From Rothia sp035916755 (lineage in GTDB: Bacteria > Actinomycetota > Actinomycetes > Actinomycetales > Micrococcaceae): a stretch of 64,000 nt of DNA. Shown here piece after piece: positions 24,497 to 33,156 of the stretch. Below the pieces are notes generated by a model, which was not told where the DNA came from, did no database searches, and saw only the letters and a program-made list of their open reading frames with translations. The position numbers and the translations under genes are program-made. Position 1 is the first letter of the stretch. The number at the start of each line of letters is the position of its first letter. The stretch spans positions 196,096 through 260,095 of the forward strand of contig NZ_JAYWIX010000004.1 of the NCBI RefSeq assembly GCF_035916755.1, in the 5' to 3' direction.

Positions 24497-24521
24497 TTCC
24501 TGCACACAGGGTGCGAGAGGT

Positions 24522-25154
24522 TTAGGCCTCAGGAATGATGAGGCCCTTGGTCTGGGAGACTGCGCGGTCGAAGCGGGCTGCGACGTCTTCCCAGTTAACG
24601 ATGTTCCAGAAGGCCTTGACATAGTCGCCCTTGACGTTCTGGTAGTCCAGGTAGAAAGCGTGCTCCCACATATCGAGCTGCAGGACGGGGATCAGGGCGA
24701 CGGAGATGTTGCCCTGCTGATCGTAGAGCTGCTCGATAACCAGGCGCTTACCCACGGTGTCCCAGGCAAGGATAGCCCAGCCGGAGCCCTGGATGGTGAG
24801 GGCTACGTTCTCGAAGTGGGCGCGGAAGCCGTCGAAGGAGCCGAAGTCGTTATCGATTGCTGCTGCCAGTTCACCGACGGGCTTGTCGCCGCCCTCGGGT
24901 GAAAGGTTCTTCCAGAAGATGGAGTGGTTGGTGTGGCCACCCAGGTTGAAGGCCAGGTCCTTGGAGAGCTTGCCGATGTTGGCGAAGTCGCCCTTTTCGC
25001 GGGCTTCTTCCATCTTTTCGAGGGCGGTGTTGGCGCCGCCGACGTAGGTTGCGTGGTGCTTAGAGTGGTGCAGCTCCATGATGCGGGCTGAGATGTGGGG
25101 CTCGAGGGCTGCGTAATCGTAGTCGAGTTCAGGCAGAACGTACTTTTCTGACAT
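24522..25154 (-). CDS. sodA: superoxide dismutase (Mn/Fe type)
   Basis: The start at MSEKYVLPEL is preferred because AAAGGA sits six bases before it; an ATG two codons upstream is too close to that site. The 210-residue protein has the first-domain helix HHSKHHATYV with metal-binding His residues and the DxWEHAFYLDYQNVKGDYVKAFW motif that contains the other metal ligands (Asp and His). It disproportionates superoxide to oxygen and peroxide. The metal, manganese or iron, cannot be told for certain; actinobacterial enzymes of this form usually take manganese. A convergent terminator follows it. Confidence 0.96.
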   Translation of the reverse strand: MSEKYVLPELDYDYAALEPHISARIMELHHSKHHATYVGGANTALEKMEEAREKGDFANIGKLSKDLAFNLGGHTNHSIFWKNLSPEGGDKPVGELAAAIDNDFGSFDGFRAHFENVALTIQGSGWAILAWDTVGKRLVIEQLYDQQGNISVALIPVLQLDMWEHAFYLDYQNVKGDYVKAFWNIVNWEDVAARFDRAVSQTKGLIIPEA

Positions 25155-25309
25155 GGTCATTCCTTTCGTTGAAGGCCCTTCTTTGGGTCTTTCTGGGTTT
25201 AACTCTACACACTGGGGAGCACGGGGTCACGGGAGGTTACTTGATAAGTCCCCTTGTTTAGCCCTGGGCAAAACGGTCTGAAACGGGGCAGACGGACGCC
25301 GGCAGCAGT

Positions 25310-25759
25310 TTTTCCACAGCTTTCCACTTAAGGGACGGGAAAGTTATCCACAGGTGGGGATAAAACTGGGGATATTCGAATTACACGGGTGGGAGTTTCG
25401 AAGATGTTCGAGGGAATGCGGGGCAGAATGGGGTAATTCGGGGGTTAGTCTTTCGAAAATACACCGGTGTTGTTCGAAAATCACACTGTTGTCACTTATC
25501 CACGGGTGTGGATAAAACCTGTGGAGAACCTGCTTCTAAGGCCTGAAACTGCGAGTTTTATGGGCTTTTCGCCGCTCTTACCCACAGGGCTGGTAGTTTT
25601 TCCGCCTTTTAAGTGGATATTGTTCACAGACTTATCCACAGTTGGGGATAAAAGGCGAAAAAGCACCCAAAATCGCCCCAAAACCCCCTGTAACCAGCCT
25701 TAAAGCAGCACGCCTGCGGGCTGCGTCCGCATTTTGCTGGGGATAAAACCTGTGGATAA
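25310..25759. other. intergenic cluster of DnaA-box-like sequences
   Basis: The 688-base gap between sodA and marR holds four perfect TTATCCACA nonamers (25344-25352 +, 25507-25515 -, 25632-25640 +, 25751-25759 -). One-mismatch or related boxes lie at 25310, 25355, 25496, 25520, 25578, 25643 and 25738. A 16-base direct repeat GGATAAAACCTGTGGA occurs at 25510 and 25741. TTCGAA-type words cluster at 25376-25480. No dnaA or dnaN is near and no gene is seen here. It could be a DnaA-titration or reactivation locus, or an origin-like element. Confidence 0.55.
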
Positions 25760-25762
25760 ACA

Positions 25763-25797
25763 AGAGCTCCACCCCCACGTATCGGGGGCGGAGCTCT
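25763..25797. terminator. hairpin terminator near the marR end
   Basis: AGAGCTCC and GGAGCTCT pair, with an inner CCCCC/GGGGG stem, and TTTTTG follows a few bases later on the plus strand. It lies 46 bases past the marR stop. Confidence 0.6.
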
Positions 25798-25842
25798 AGC
25801 AGTTTTTGTTATTAAAACCTGGGGCAGAGCCCGACTGGCAGC

Positions 25843-26367
25843 CTACTCTTCATCAAAGAGTTCAACGTTACGCACGTTGATAATTTCGCTGGGCTTGTCG
25901 CCCAATACTGACTCGCCAATCTTGGCCAGGGACTTCACCTGGCGGGCGTTGAGCTGGTCAAAGATAATACGGCGGACGGCTTCAACGTGGCCGGGAGCAG
26001 CCTCCTGGACCTTGGCCAGACCGCCGGGTAATAGGTGGCAGATAGAGACGCGGCGGTCCTTGGCCCAGATACTACGTTCCACAAAGTTGTCTTTCTCCAG
26101 ACGAGTTACCACACGTGAAAGACGGGGTAGCAGGGTGTTGGTCTGCTTAGCAAGGTCAGTCATGGTGAGCTTATGCTGGGGGGATTCCGAGAGCATAGCG
26201 AGCACCATGTACTCCACGAAGCTGAGGCCCGAATCTTTCTGCAACTGGCTTTCAAGTTGGCCTGGCAGGTTAAACATGATGGAGGAGATAAAGAGCCAGC
26301 CCTCGCGCTCTTCTTCCGTAAGCCAGCGGGCGGTATCGTTAGCGGCTGCGGGGGTTTCTTCGCTCAT
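25843..26367 (-). CDS. MarR-family transcriptional regulator
   Basis: The 174-residue protein has the MarR layout: a dimer helix, a winged helix-turn-helix at about residues 65-130 (LSESPQHKLTMTDLAKQTNTLLPRLSRVVTRLEKDNFVERSIWAKDRRVSI), and a C-terminal dimer helix. MarR proteins respond to phenolic compounds or oxidants and usually repress a nearby gene. Its own promoter has an inverted GTTTC-ATTC-GAAAC element. Targets cannot be assigned from the sequence; the YceI gene far downstream carries a different palindrome. Confidence 0.85.
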   Translation of the reverse strand: MSEETPAAANDTARWLTEEEREGWLFISSIMFNLPGQLESQLQKDSGLSFVEYMVLAMLSESPQHKLTMTDLAKQTNTLLPRLSRVVTRLEKDNFVERSIWAKDRRVSICHLLPGGLAKVQEAAPGHVEAVRRIIFDQLNARQVKSLAKIGESVLGDKPSEIINVRNVELFDEE

Positions 26368-26422
26368 GGTTCCTCTGGTCGGTACTGTGGGTAAAAGTGG
26401 GGGTTGTCTATACCTAGTCTAA

Positions 26423-26436
26423 GTTTCATTCGAAAC
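26423..26436. promoter_or_regulatory. candidate MarR operator
   Basis: GTTTCATTCGAAAC is a four-base-spaced inverted repeat about 56 bases upstream of the marR start. It may be the protein's own operator. A second GTTTC follows at once. Confidence 0.35.
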
Positions 26437-26633
26437 AGTTTCTGCTTCTGGTGCACCCGTGTTGTTGTCTTTAACGAAAAATATCGATTATTTAGGGCCA
26501 GTTTTTGCTTCTGACTACCGAGAGATACCCCTCAAACCCCTTCTTTGCTAGCATGACTCGCTGCCAAAATTTACCCTCAGCCCCTAAATTTTCCCTAGCA
26601 CCCCCTTCATTTGATAAGCTAGGCTACTAAGGT

Positions 26634-26700
26634 GTGCCGGGAAGACTGGTCGGCCCGCCCAACTCACCGCCTCCCCACCTAAGGTAGGCACCCGCGGCAC
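26634..26700 (+). ncRNA. candidate structured leader (possible cation riboswitch) before nhaA
   Basis: GTGCCGGG at 26634-26641 can pair with CCCGCGGCAC at 26691-26700 (with a two-base bulge), closing about 50 bases that include GACTGGTCGGCC and ACCTAAGGTAGG, the latter self-pairing. It lies about 86 bases before the first NhaA gene. NhaA genes in many bacteria are preceded by nhaA-I or nhaA-II leader RNAs that sense lithium. I cannot confirm a match from memory, so the class is open. Confidence 0.35.
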
Positions 26701-26785
26701 TACAGGCGTCCGCACTGGTGTAGCCCTTCAGAAGCGGCCGGTGAGTAGGCGGTTTATCGTTACCCATCGACCTCAAAGAGCGTTT

Positions 26786-28135
26786 ATGTCATCAGAAAAC
26801 ACCGTCCTGTCGCGTGGCTCCTACAAGGAATCGCAGCGCATTTCAGAGATTCTCTCCAAGGAATCCACCGGCGGCATCATCTTGCTGGTTGCCACCGTCC
26901 TCGCCCTCATCTTTGCTAACTCAGCGGCCGCCGAGCACTACTTCGGCCTGCGCGATACCTACCTGGGCGCAGACTTCTGGGGTCTACACCTCAAGCTCTC
27001 CATCGGCCACTGGGCAGCGGACGGCCTGCTAGCGGTCTTCTTCTTCCTGGTCGGTCTGGAACTCAAAAAAGAATTCGTCGAGGGCGACCTGCGCAACCCC
27101 GGCAAGGCCCTGGTGCCCATCGTGGCAGCAGCAGGCGGCGTTGCCCTACCCGCTATCATCTACGTACTGGTCAACCTCAACAGCAGCTCCGAGGCACTGG
27201 GGGGCTGGGCTATTCCTGCGGCAACCGACATCGCTTTCGCTGTGGCCGTCCTCGCCGTCATTGGCTCCCACCTACCTAGCGCCTTGCGCACCTTCCTGCT
27301 CACCCTGGCCGTGGTCGATGACCTCATCGCTATCACCATCATCGCCCTCTTCTACACCTCTGACCTACAAATCGGCTACCTGGCGCTCTCGATTATCCCG
27401 ATTGCCCTCTACGCCCTGGTAGCGCGCAAGGGTGAGAAGCTCTTCCACCTCTCCCCCGCCGCGTCCTGGTTCATCCTGCTGCCCATCGGTTTTGTGGTCT
27501 GGGTACTCTTCCTGAACTCCGGTATTCACGCCACCATCGCAGGTGTCATTTTGGCCTTCATGATTCCCGTGCGCAAGAACAAGCGCACCGAGGCAGCGGA
27601 CGCCCACCACGGCCTGGCAGAGGTCATGGAGCACCGCGTGCGCCCCTTCTCCGCCGGTTTCTGCGTACCCGTCTTCGCCTTCTTCTCAGCAGGCGTCGCT
27701 ATCGGTGGCTTCCAGGGCTTTGTCGATGCAGTAACCGAGCCGATTGCCTACGGCATTATTCTGGCCCTGATTTTCGGCAAGATGATCGGTATTACTGCTT
27801 CCACCTGGCTGGTTACCCGTCTGCGCCGCGCCAACCTCGACCCCGATATCGCCTGGATCGATGTTATTGGCGTAGCCACCCTGGCCGGTATCGGCTTTAC
27901 CGTCTCCCTGCTGATTGCCGAGCTTTCCTTCGGCCTGGGCTCTGACTACAACGATGCAGCTAAGGTCGCGATTCTGACTGCTTCGGTTACCGCTGCTCTG
28001 CTGGGTGCCGTTATCCTGTCGATTCGCAACAAGCACTACAAGCAGATTGCGCTCAAGGAGACCGTGGACGAGAACCAGGACGGCATCCCCGACGTCTTCA
28101 CCGACAACACGGACGCACCCCGCCCCGGCGCCTAG
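26786..28135 (+). CDS. nhaA: Na+/H+ antiporter NhaA (first of two)
   Basis: The ATG at 26786 has AAAGAG upstream; an in-frame start 45 bases earlier adds residues unlike the family. The 449-residue product has about twelve membrane segments and NhaA hallmarks: the ESTGGIILLVATVLALIFANS first segment, FFFLVGLELKKEFVEGDLR, IPAATDIAFAVAVLA, and the essential acidic pair in VVDDLIAITIIALFYT. It exchanges sodium (or lithium) for protons and matters in salt and alkaline stress. The C-terminus ends in an acidic tail (DENQDGIPDVFTDN). A paralogue follows 170 bases later. Confidence 0.95.
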   Translation: MSSENTVLSRGSYKESQRISEILSKESTGGIILLVATVLALIFANSAAAEHYFGLRDTYLGADFWGLHLKLSIGHWAADGLLAVFFFLVGLELKKEFVEGDLRNPGKALVPIVAAAGGVALPAIIYVLVNLNSSSEALGGWAIPAATDIAFAVAVLAVIGSHLPSALRTFLLTLAVVDDLIAITIIALFYTSDLQIGYLALSIIPIALYALVARKGEKLFHLSPAASWFILLPIGFVVWVLFLNSGIHATIAGVILAFMIPVRKNKRTEAADAHHGLAEVMEHRVRPFSAGFCVPVFAFFSAGVAIGGFQGFVDAVTEPIAYGIILALIFGKMIGITASTWLVTRLRRANLDPDIAWIDVIGVATLAGIGFTVSLLIAELSFGLGSDYNDAAKVAILTASVTAALLGAVILSIRNKHYKQIALKETVDENQDGIPDVFTDNTDAPRPGA

Positions 28136-28162
28136 CGTCCGCCTGCCCCTCAACACACCCCC

Positions 28163-28227
28163 GAGGGGACCTGATTTCTTCAAAAGGACCGCATATTATG
28201 CGGTCCTTTTGAAGTTTTGCGGTCCCC
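28163..28227 (+). terminator. long nested hairpin terminator between the nhaA genes
   Basis: CTTCAAAAGGACCGCAT at 28178-28194 pairs perfectly with 28198-28214 around an ATT loop, and GGGGACC/GGTCCCC arms extend it outward. TTTT follows the inner stem. The outer arms may make a larger cruciform. Confidence 0.85.
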
Positions 28228-28305
28228 TTGAGTGAGATGAGGGGCGGACGCCGGTGTGCAGTTCTGCATCTCAGATTCCGGCATTAGCTGGGCTAAAGGA
28301 GCATA

Positions 28306-29715
28306 ATGGAACCTGAAGCAAGCGAAGACACACCTGACCTAAGGAGAGGCATGACTGAAACGCCTCACAAGGACCCGCTCTTTTCCCGCGGATCGTACGC
28401 CGAGACCAGCCGAGTCTCAGAGATTATGCGCAAGGAATCGGTGGGCGGTTTTATTCTTCTCGCCGCCACCGTGCTTGCCGTCGTCCTGGCTAACACCCAG
28501 GCAGCTCACTTCTACGAAGGCATCCGCGACACCGAACTTGGTTTCAACATTCCCGGCTTCAGCCACCTGATGATGAACGTGCACCTCTGGGCGGCTGACG
28601 GCCTGCTCACGGTCTTCTTCTTCCTCACCGGCCTAGAGCTGAAAAAAGAGTTCGTGGTAGGTGACCTGCGCGACCCGGGCAAGGCTATTGTTCCGGTAGC
28701 GGCAGCCTTCGGCGGCGCCATGACCCCGGCTATTATCTACTTCGCTATCAACCACGGCAACGAAACTGCAGTACACGGCTGGGCTATTCCCGCCGCCACC
28801 GATATCGCTTTCGCGGTGGCAGTCCTCGCCGGTGTGGGCACCTTCCTGCCCGCAGCCCTCCGTACCTTCCTGCTCACCCTGGCCGTGGTCGATGACCTGA
28901 TTGCCATCGTCATTATCGCCCTCTTCTACACCAGCAACTTCCATGCCTGGTACCTCATCGCCTCTATTATTCCCATCGGGCTATATTTCTGGTTGACCCA
29001 CAAACACGAAAAGCTCTTCCACAATCACAAGTGGGCCGCCTGGGTGATTCTACTCCCCCTTGGCCTACTGACCTGGGCACTCTTCCTCGAATCAGGCATT
29101 CACGCCACCATTGCCGGGGTTATCTTGGGCTTCTGCGTCCCTGTGCGCATGACTGCCCAGGCCCAGCAGGCTGACGCGCACGCGTCCTTGGCTGAGACCC
29201 TAGAGCACCGCCTGCGCCCGCTCTCCACAGGCTTCTGCGTACCCGTCTTTGCCTTCTTCTCGGCAGGTGTAGCCGTAGGTGGCTGGGAGGGCCTGCGCAC
29301 CGCCCTCACTGACTCAGTTGCTATCGGTATTATGGTCGGTCTGGTGCTGGGCAAGACCGTCGGCATTACCGGCACCACCTGGCTCATCACCCGCTTCCGG
29401 GGCGTCAGTCTTGACTCCGACATCACCTGGCTTGACGTGGTAGGTCTTGCCGCTACCGGCGGTATCGGCTTTACTGTCTCGATGCTGGTTGCTGAGCTTT
29501 CCTTCGCGGCCGGTTCTGCCCACACTGAGGAGGCCAAGATCGGCATCATGATCGGCTCAGTCATCGCGGCAATCCTTGGTGCCTCACTCCTGTCACTGCG
29601 CAACCAGCACTACAAGCTCATTGCCCAAAAGGAGAGTATCGACGCAAACGCCGATGGGATTCCTGACATCTTTAGTGACGACACCGCCCGCAGCAGCGGG
29701 AGCGGCCGCGCCTAG
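28306..29715 (+). CDS. nhaA: Na+/H+ antiporter NhaA (second of two)
   Basis: The product has 469 residues from ATG 28306 or 454 from ATG 28351. Both starts have a good ribosome-binding site (AAAGGAG and AAGGAG), so the choice is open. It repeats the NhaA features of its neighbour: ESVGGFILLAATVLAVVLANTQ, FFFLTGLELKKEFVVGDLRDPGKA, IPAATDIAFAVAVLA, and the acidic pair in VVDDLIAIVIIALFYT. It differs from the first copy in a longer first loop and a basic Ser/Arg tail. Two tandem NhaA copies suggest different pH ranges or cation preferences. Confidence 0.95.
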   Translation: MEPEASEDTPDLRRGMTETPHKDPLFSRGSYAETSRVSEIMRKESVGGFILLAATVLAVVLANTQAAHFYEGIRDTELGFNIPGFSHLMMNVHLWAADGLLTVFFFLTGLELKKEFVVGDLRDPGKAIVPVAAAFGGAMTPAIIYFAINHGNETAVHGWAIPAATDIAFAVAVLAGVGTFLPAALRTFLLTLAVVDDLIAIVIIALFYTSNFHAWYLIASIIPIGLYFWLTHKHEKLFHNHKWAAWVILLPLGLLTWALFLESGIHATIAGVILGFCVPVRMTAQAQQADAHASLAETLEHRLRPLSTGFCVPVFAFFSAGVAVGGWEGLRTALTDSVAIGIMVGLVLGKTVGITGTTWLITRFRGVSLDSDITWLDVVGLAATGGIGFTVSMLVAELSFAAGSAHTEEAKIGIMIGSVIAAILGASLLSLRNQHYKLIAQKESIDANADGIPDIFSDDTARSSGSGRA

Positions 29716-29735
29716 ATTTACCCTCCCCTAGGGGA

Positions 29736-29844
29736 GGGCAGGGCGTGAACCGCGAACATCACAGTCCATCTGCTTTGCAGAAACCAAACCGAGCTGTGAG
29801 AATTACCTAGTGCTTATCGCACCCTCCCCAGGGCCGCCCTGCCC
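29736..29844 (+). ncRNA. candidate structured 5' leader of the AGCS gene
   Basis: GGGCAGGGCG at 29736-29745 pairs with CGCCCTGCCC at 29835-29844, enclosing nested CACAG/CTGTG and CTGC/GCAG stems in the middle. It lies just before the symporter's start, so it could be an upstream regulatory RNA or a terminator-antiterminator pair. No known class is assigned. Confidence 0.3.
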
Positions 29845-29867
29845 TTCACACGAAATTTGGAGCACGC

Positions 29868-31421
29868 ATGGACTTTCTGCTCAATGCAGTGAACTGGATC
29901 AATGAATCCACCGCTGGAGCCACCGACGTCATCATCGGCATCTCAGATGCCCTCTGGACCTACCTCATCCTCTTCCTCCTCGTCGGAGCAGGCCTCGGCA
30001 TCACCATCGCCACCCGCGGTGTGCAGTTCCGCCTCATCGGCGAAATGTTCCGCACCCTCAAAGACCCTGCAGGCACCGAATACAACGGCAAGAAGAGCAT
30101 CTCTGCCTTCCGCGCCTTCACCGTCTCAGCGGCCTCCCGCGTCGGTGTTGGCAACATCGTTGGTGTAGCTATGGCCATCATCCTCGGTGGCCCCGGCGCT
30201 GTCTTCTGGATGTGGGTCATCGCCTCAATCGGTGCCGCCAGCGCCTTCGCAGAATCACTGCTCGGCCAGCTCTACAAGCGCAAGGGCGAAGACTCCTACA
30301 TTGGTGGCCCCGCCTACTACATGTCACGCGGCCTCGGCGCCCGCTGGCTCGGCCTCATCTTCGTAGGTTTCATTGTTATCACCTATGCATTCGTGTTCGT
30401 TGCCGTTCAAACCAACGCTATTGTGGGCGCTGCAGCTGGCTCCTTCGGTATTGACGTCACGGGCACAAGCGGCATGGGCTTCCGCGTTATCATCGGCATC
30501 GTCATTGCAGCTATCGCCGGCTTCATCATCTTCGGTGGCATCCGCACTATCTCAGCAGTCACCGAAATCCTGGTACCCTTCATGGCAGTGCTCTACCTGA
30601 TCCTGGGTCTCATCATTGTTGTGATGAACATCGGGTCTGTACCCGGCGTCCTGATCTCCATCTTTGAAGGTGCCTTCGGCATCAGCGAGTTCGTTACCGG
30701 CACCGGCATCGGCATGATCATTATTCACGGTATGCGCCGCGGCCTGCTCTCCAACGAAGCCGGTATGGGTACCGCCCCCAACGCCGGTGCAACCGCCTCT
30801 GTTTCCCACCCCGCTAAGCAGGGCTTTGTGCAGGCGCTGGGTGTCTACTTTGACACCATGCTGGTCTGCTCCGTTACCGCCTTCATTGTGCTGGTGGCTG
30901 GCAATGTGCCCTACGGTGACCGTGAACAGTCAGGCACCCTAACCCAGGTTGCGCTGTCAACCCACCTGGGCCCCTGGGCGATTCATTTCTTGACTCTTGC
31001 CATTACCCTTTTCGCTTTCTCATCTATTATCGGCAACTACTACTACGGTGAGTCCAACATCCGCTTTGTGACTGAGAAGCACCTGCCCATGAACATCTTC
31101 CGCGCGATTGTGATTGTGTTCGTCTTCTTCGGTGCCATTTCTTCACTGGATCTGCTCTGGAACCTAGCAGATGTGCTCAACGGCGGCATGGTTATTGTGA
31201 ACCTGACCGCAGTATGTCTGCTGATGCCCCAGGTTATGAAGGTGCTGCGCAACTATGAGGCGCAGCGCAAGGCCGGGCTTGAGCCTGTTTTCCAGGCCTC
31301 AGATCTACCTGAGATTAAGAACCTGGACGCCTGGGACGGCACCGACCCCCTCACCCTGCGCGAGCACTGGGAGGCTTACGACCGTGAGCAAGCCCAGAAG
31401 CGCGCCGCACGAGGCAGGTAA
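29868..31421 (+). CDS. Na+(or H+)/alanine or glycine symporter (AGCS family)
   Basis: A 517-residue membrane protein with about eleven segments. It has the AGCS stretch GVGNIVGVAMAIILGGPGAVFWMW near residue 85 and the GPAYYMSRGLG and NEAGMGTAPNAGATA motifs. These transporters import alanine, glycine or glutamine with sodium. Sitting after two sodium/proton antiporters, it would use the sodium gradient they make. GGAG lies five bases before the ATG. A GC-rich hairpin follows the stop. Confidence 0.9.
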   Translation: MDFLLNAVNWINESTAGATDVIIGISDALWTYLILFLLVGAGLGITIATRGVQFRLIGEMFRTLKDPAGTEYNGKKSISAFRAFTVSAASRVGVGNIVGVAMAIILGGPGAVFWMWVIASIGAASAFAESLLGQLYKRKGEDSYIGGPAYYMSRGLGARWLGLIFVGFIVITYAFVFVAVQTNAIVGAAAGSFGIDVTGTSGMGFRVIIGIVIAAIAGFIIFGGIRTISAVTEILVPFMAVLYLILGLIIVVMNIGSVPGVLISIFEGAFGISEFVTGTGIGMIIIHGMRRGLLSNEAGMGTAPNAGATASVSHPAKQGFVQALGVYFDTMLVCSVTAFIVLVAGNVPYGDREQSGTLTQVALSTHLGPWAIHFLTLAITLFAFSSIIGNYYYGESNIRFVTEKHLPMNIFRAIVIVFVFFGAISSLDLLWNLADVLNGGMVIVNLTAVCLLMPQVMKVLRNYEAQRKAGLEPVFQASDLPEIKNLDAWDGTDPLTLREHWEAYDREQAQKRAARGR

Positions 31422-31463
31422 GTTTCTGAGCTTTAGGTTAGTTCAGGATGCCGCTCCCCCACT

Positions 31464-31481
31464 CCCTGCCCTGCGGCAGGG
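31464..31481 (+). terminator. hairpin terminator after the AGCS gene
   Basis: CCCTGCC/GGCAGGG with a four-base loop; TTCTTTT follows about 20 bases further on. It is a short but perfect stem. Confidence 0.55.
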
Positions 31482-31596
31482 GTGGCGCGGGGCGGCGTCC
31501 TTCTTTTAAACCCATATACTGAAACCTGTTCTTTAACCGCCACCGGGGGCGGGTCGCATATGCCCGCTTCACTGTAGAGGATGATCTTTAGCGACA

Positions 31597-33099
31597 ATGA
31601 CCAACGACTTTCGCCATAAGGGCCTGGCCGCGGGGCGCCTGGGACTAGCTTCTTCAACCGTTATTGGGGTAGCGTCAACTGCCCCCATGTATTCTCTGGC
31701 TGCCTCGATTGGGTTCATCGTGATAGCGGTGGGCTATCAGGCCCCTATCGCCCTAATTTTGGGTTTTATCCCTATGCTTTTGACGGCGCTCTCGTATAAG
31801 GAGCTGAATCAGGCAGTTCCGGATTCGGGCACGGTCTTTACCTGGGGCGCTAAGGCTTTTGGCCCTAAGACCGGCTGGATTTCTGGCTGGGGCGTGATCG
31901 TTGCGGGTGTGATTGCTATGGCTAATCAGACCCAGATCGCAGCAATTTATTTTTGGCTTTTGGTGGGGCAGGACGACCTGGCCCATAACAAGCACGTGAT
32001 TGTGGCAACCGGGGTGCTGGTGATTGCTCTAACTACCTGGATTTCTTACCGCAATATTGAGGCCGGTTCGCTCACCCAGTGGCTGCTAGTGGGTATTCAG
32101 TACGTGGCTATTGTGTTGCTGGCTTTGGGGGTCTTTAACTCGCTGGCCTCGGGCACTGTGACGGGTTTTGAGTTTGAGGCCAGCTGGTTTAATCCTTTTG
32201 AGGCCAGTTTTAACGGCATGATTCAGGCTGTTCTGATTGCCATTTTTATCTACTGGGGTTGGGATACCTGCCTGGCTATTGCTGAGGAAACCAAGGATCC
32301 TCACCGTACCCCGGGGCGTGCGGCCGTCCTTTCTAGCTCCATTCTGGTGGTCACCTATGTGTTTGTGGCCGTGGTGGCCCTAATGTACGCGGGTGCTGGC
32401 TCAGGCGGGATTGGTCTGGCTAACCCCGATAATTCGGACGACGTCTTCACCCCCTTTAAGGACGCCGCCCTGGGCTCCTGGGGTTGGGTCATCATTCTGG
32501 CGGTGGCTGTATCGGCCCTGGCGACTTGCCAGACCACGATTCTGCCCTCCTCCCGCGGTATTTTTGCCATGGCTGTCTACCGGTCAATCCCGGCCAAGTT
32601 TGGCGATGTGCACCCCAAGTTCAAGACCCCTAAGACCTCTACCGTTTATATGGGTGTGTGCTCGGCTCTCTTCTACGCGGGCATGACCTACATCAGCGAG
32701 AACATGCTGGCCGATACCATCGAGGCTGCCAGCGTGGCTGTGGCCCTGTACTACGCGGTGACGTCCTTCGCCTGCATCAAGTACTACCGGGGCGATATTT
32801 TCACTAGCGCCCGCAACGTGGTGTTCCGCCTGGTTATTCCGGCAACCGGTGGTCTGATGATGACCGCGATTCTGGTTATTTCGCTCTACAACATGGCTGA
32901 CCCGGAGTACGGTTACACCCAGATGCTGGGCACCAGCGGCGTCTTTGTCACGGCGGTTGCCTCCTTTGTGATTGGCTTTGGGCTGATGGCCCTGTTGATG
33001 GGCCGTGACGAGTTCAAGCCCTTCTTCCGCGGCGATACCCTGAACATGGATACCCGGGTCAAGGTGCCCGAGTCTGCTGACCTTGACGAGGTGAAATAG
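31597..33099 (+). CDS. APC-family amino-acid permease
   Basis: A 500-residue protein with about twelve membrane segments. The first has LGLASSTVIGVASTAPMYSLAASIGF, the unwound helix pattern of APC transporters, followed by YKELNQAVPDSGTVFTWGAKAFGP and the central EETKDPHRTPGRAAV stretch typical of the amino-acid transporter group. The substrate is not shown by the sequence. The gene has a weak ribosome-binding site and ends at an inverted repeat. Its codon use differs a little from the neighbouring transporter genes, with more T-ending codons. Confidence 0.85.
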   Translation: MTNDFRHKGLAAGRLGLASSTVIGVASTAPMYSLAASIGFIVIAVGYQAPIALILGFIPMLLTALSYKELNQAVPDSGTVFTWGAKAFGPKTGWISGWGVIVAGVIAMANQTQIAAIYFWLLVGQDDLAHNKHVIVATGVLVIALTTWISYRNIEAGSLTQWLLVGIQYVAIVLLALGVFNSLASGTVTGFEFEASWFNPFEASFNGMIQAVLIAIFIYWGWDTCLAIAEETKDPHRTPGRAAVLSSSILVVTYVFVAVVALMYAGAGSGGIGLANPDNSDDVFTPFKDAALGSWGWVIILAVAVSALATCQTTILPSSRGIFAMAVYRSIPAKFGDVHPKFKTPKTSTVYMGVCSALFYAGMTYISENMLADTIEAASVAVALYYAVTSFACIKYYRGDIFTSARNVVFRLVIPATGGLMMTAILVISLYNMADPEYGYTQMLGTSGVFVTAVASFVIGFGLMALLMGRDEFKPFFRGDTLNMDTRVKVPESADLDEVK

Positions 33100-33115
33100 G
33101 GCGCCTGTGCCACCA

Positions 33116-33156
33116 TGCCCTCTCTATCACCGGTCAAGCGTGTGACAGAGAGGGCA
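33116..33156 (+). terminator. hairpin after the APC permease gene
   Basis: TGCCCTCTCT at 33116-33125 pairs with AGAGAGGGCA at 33147-33156. There is no T-run, so it may be a weak or Rho-linked terminator. Confidence 0.5.
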
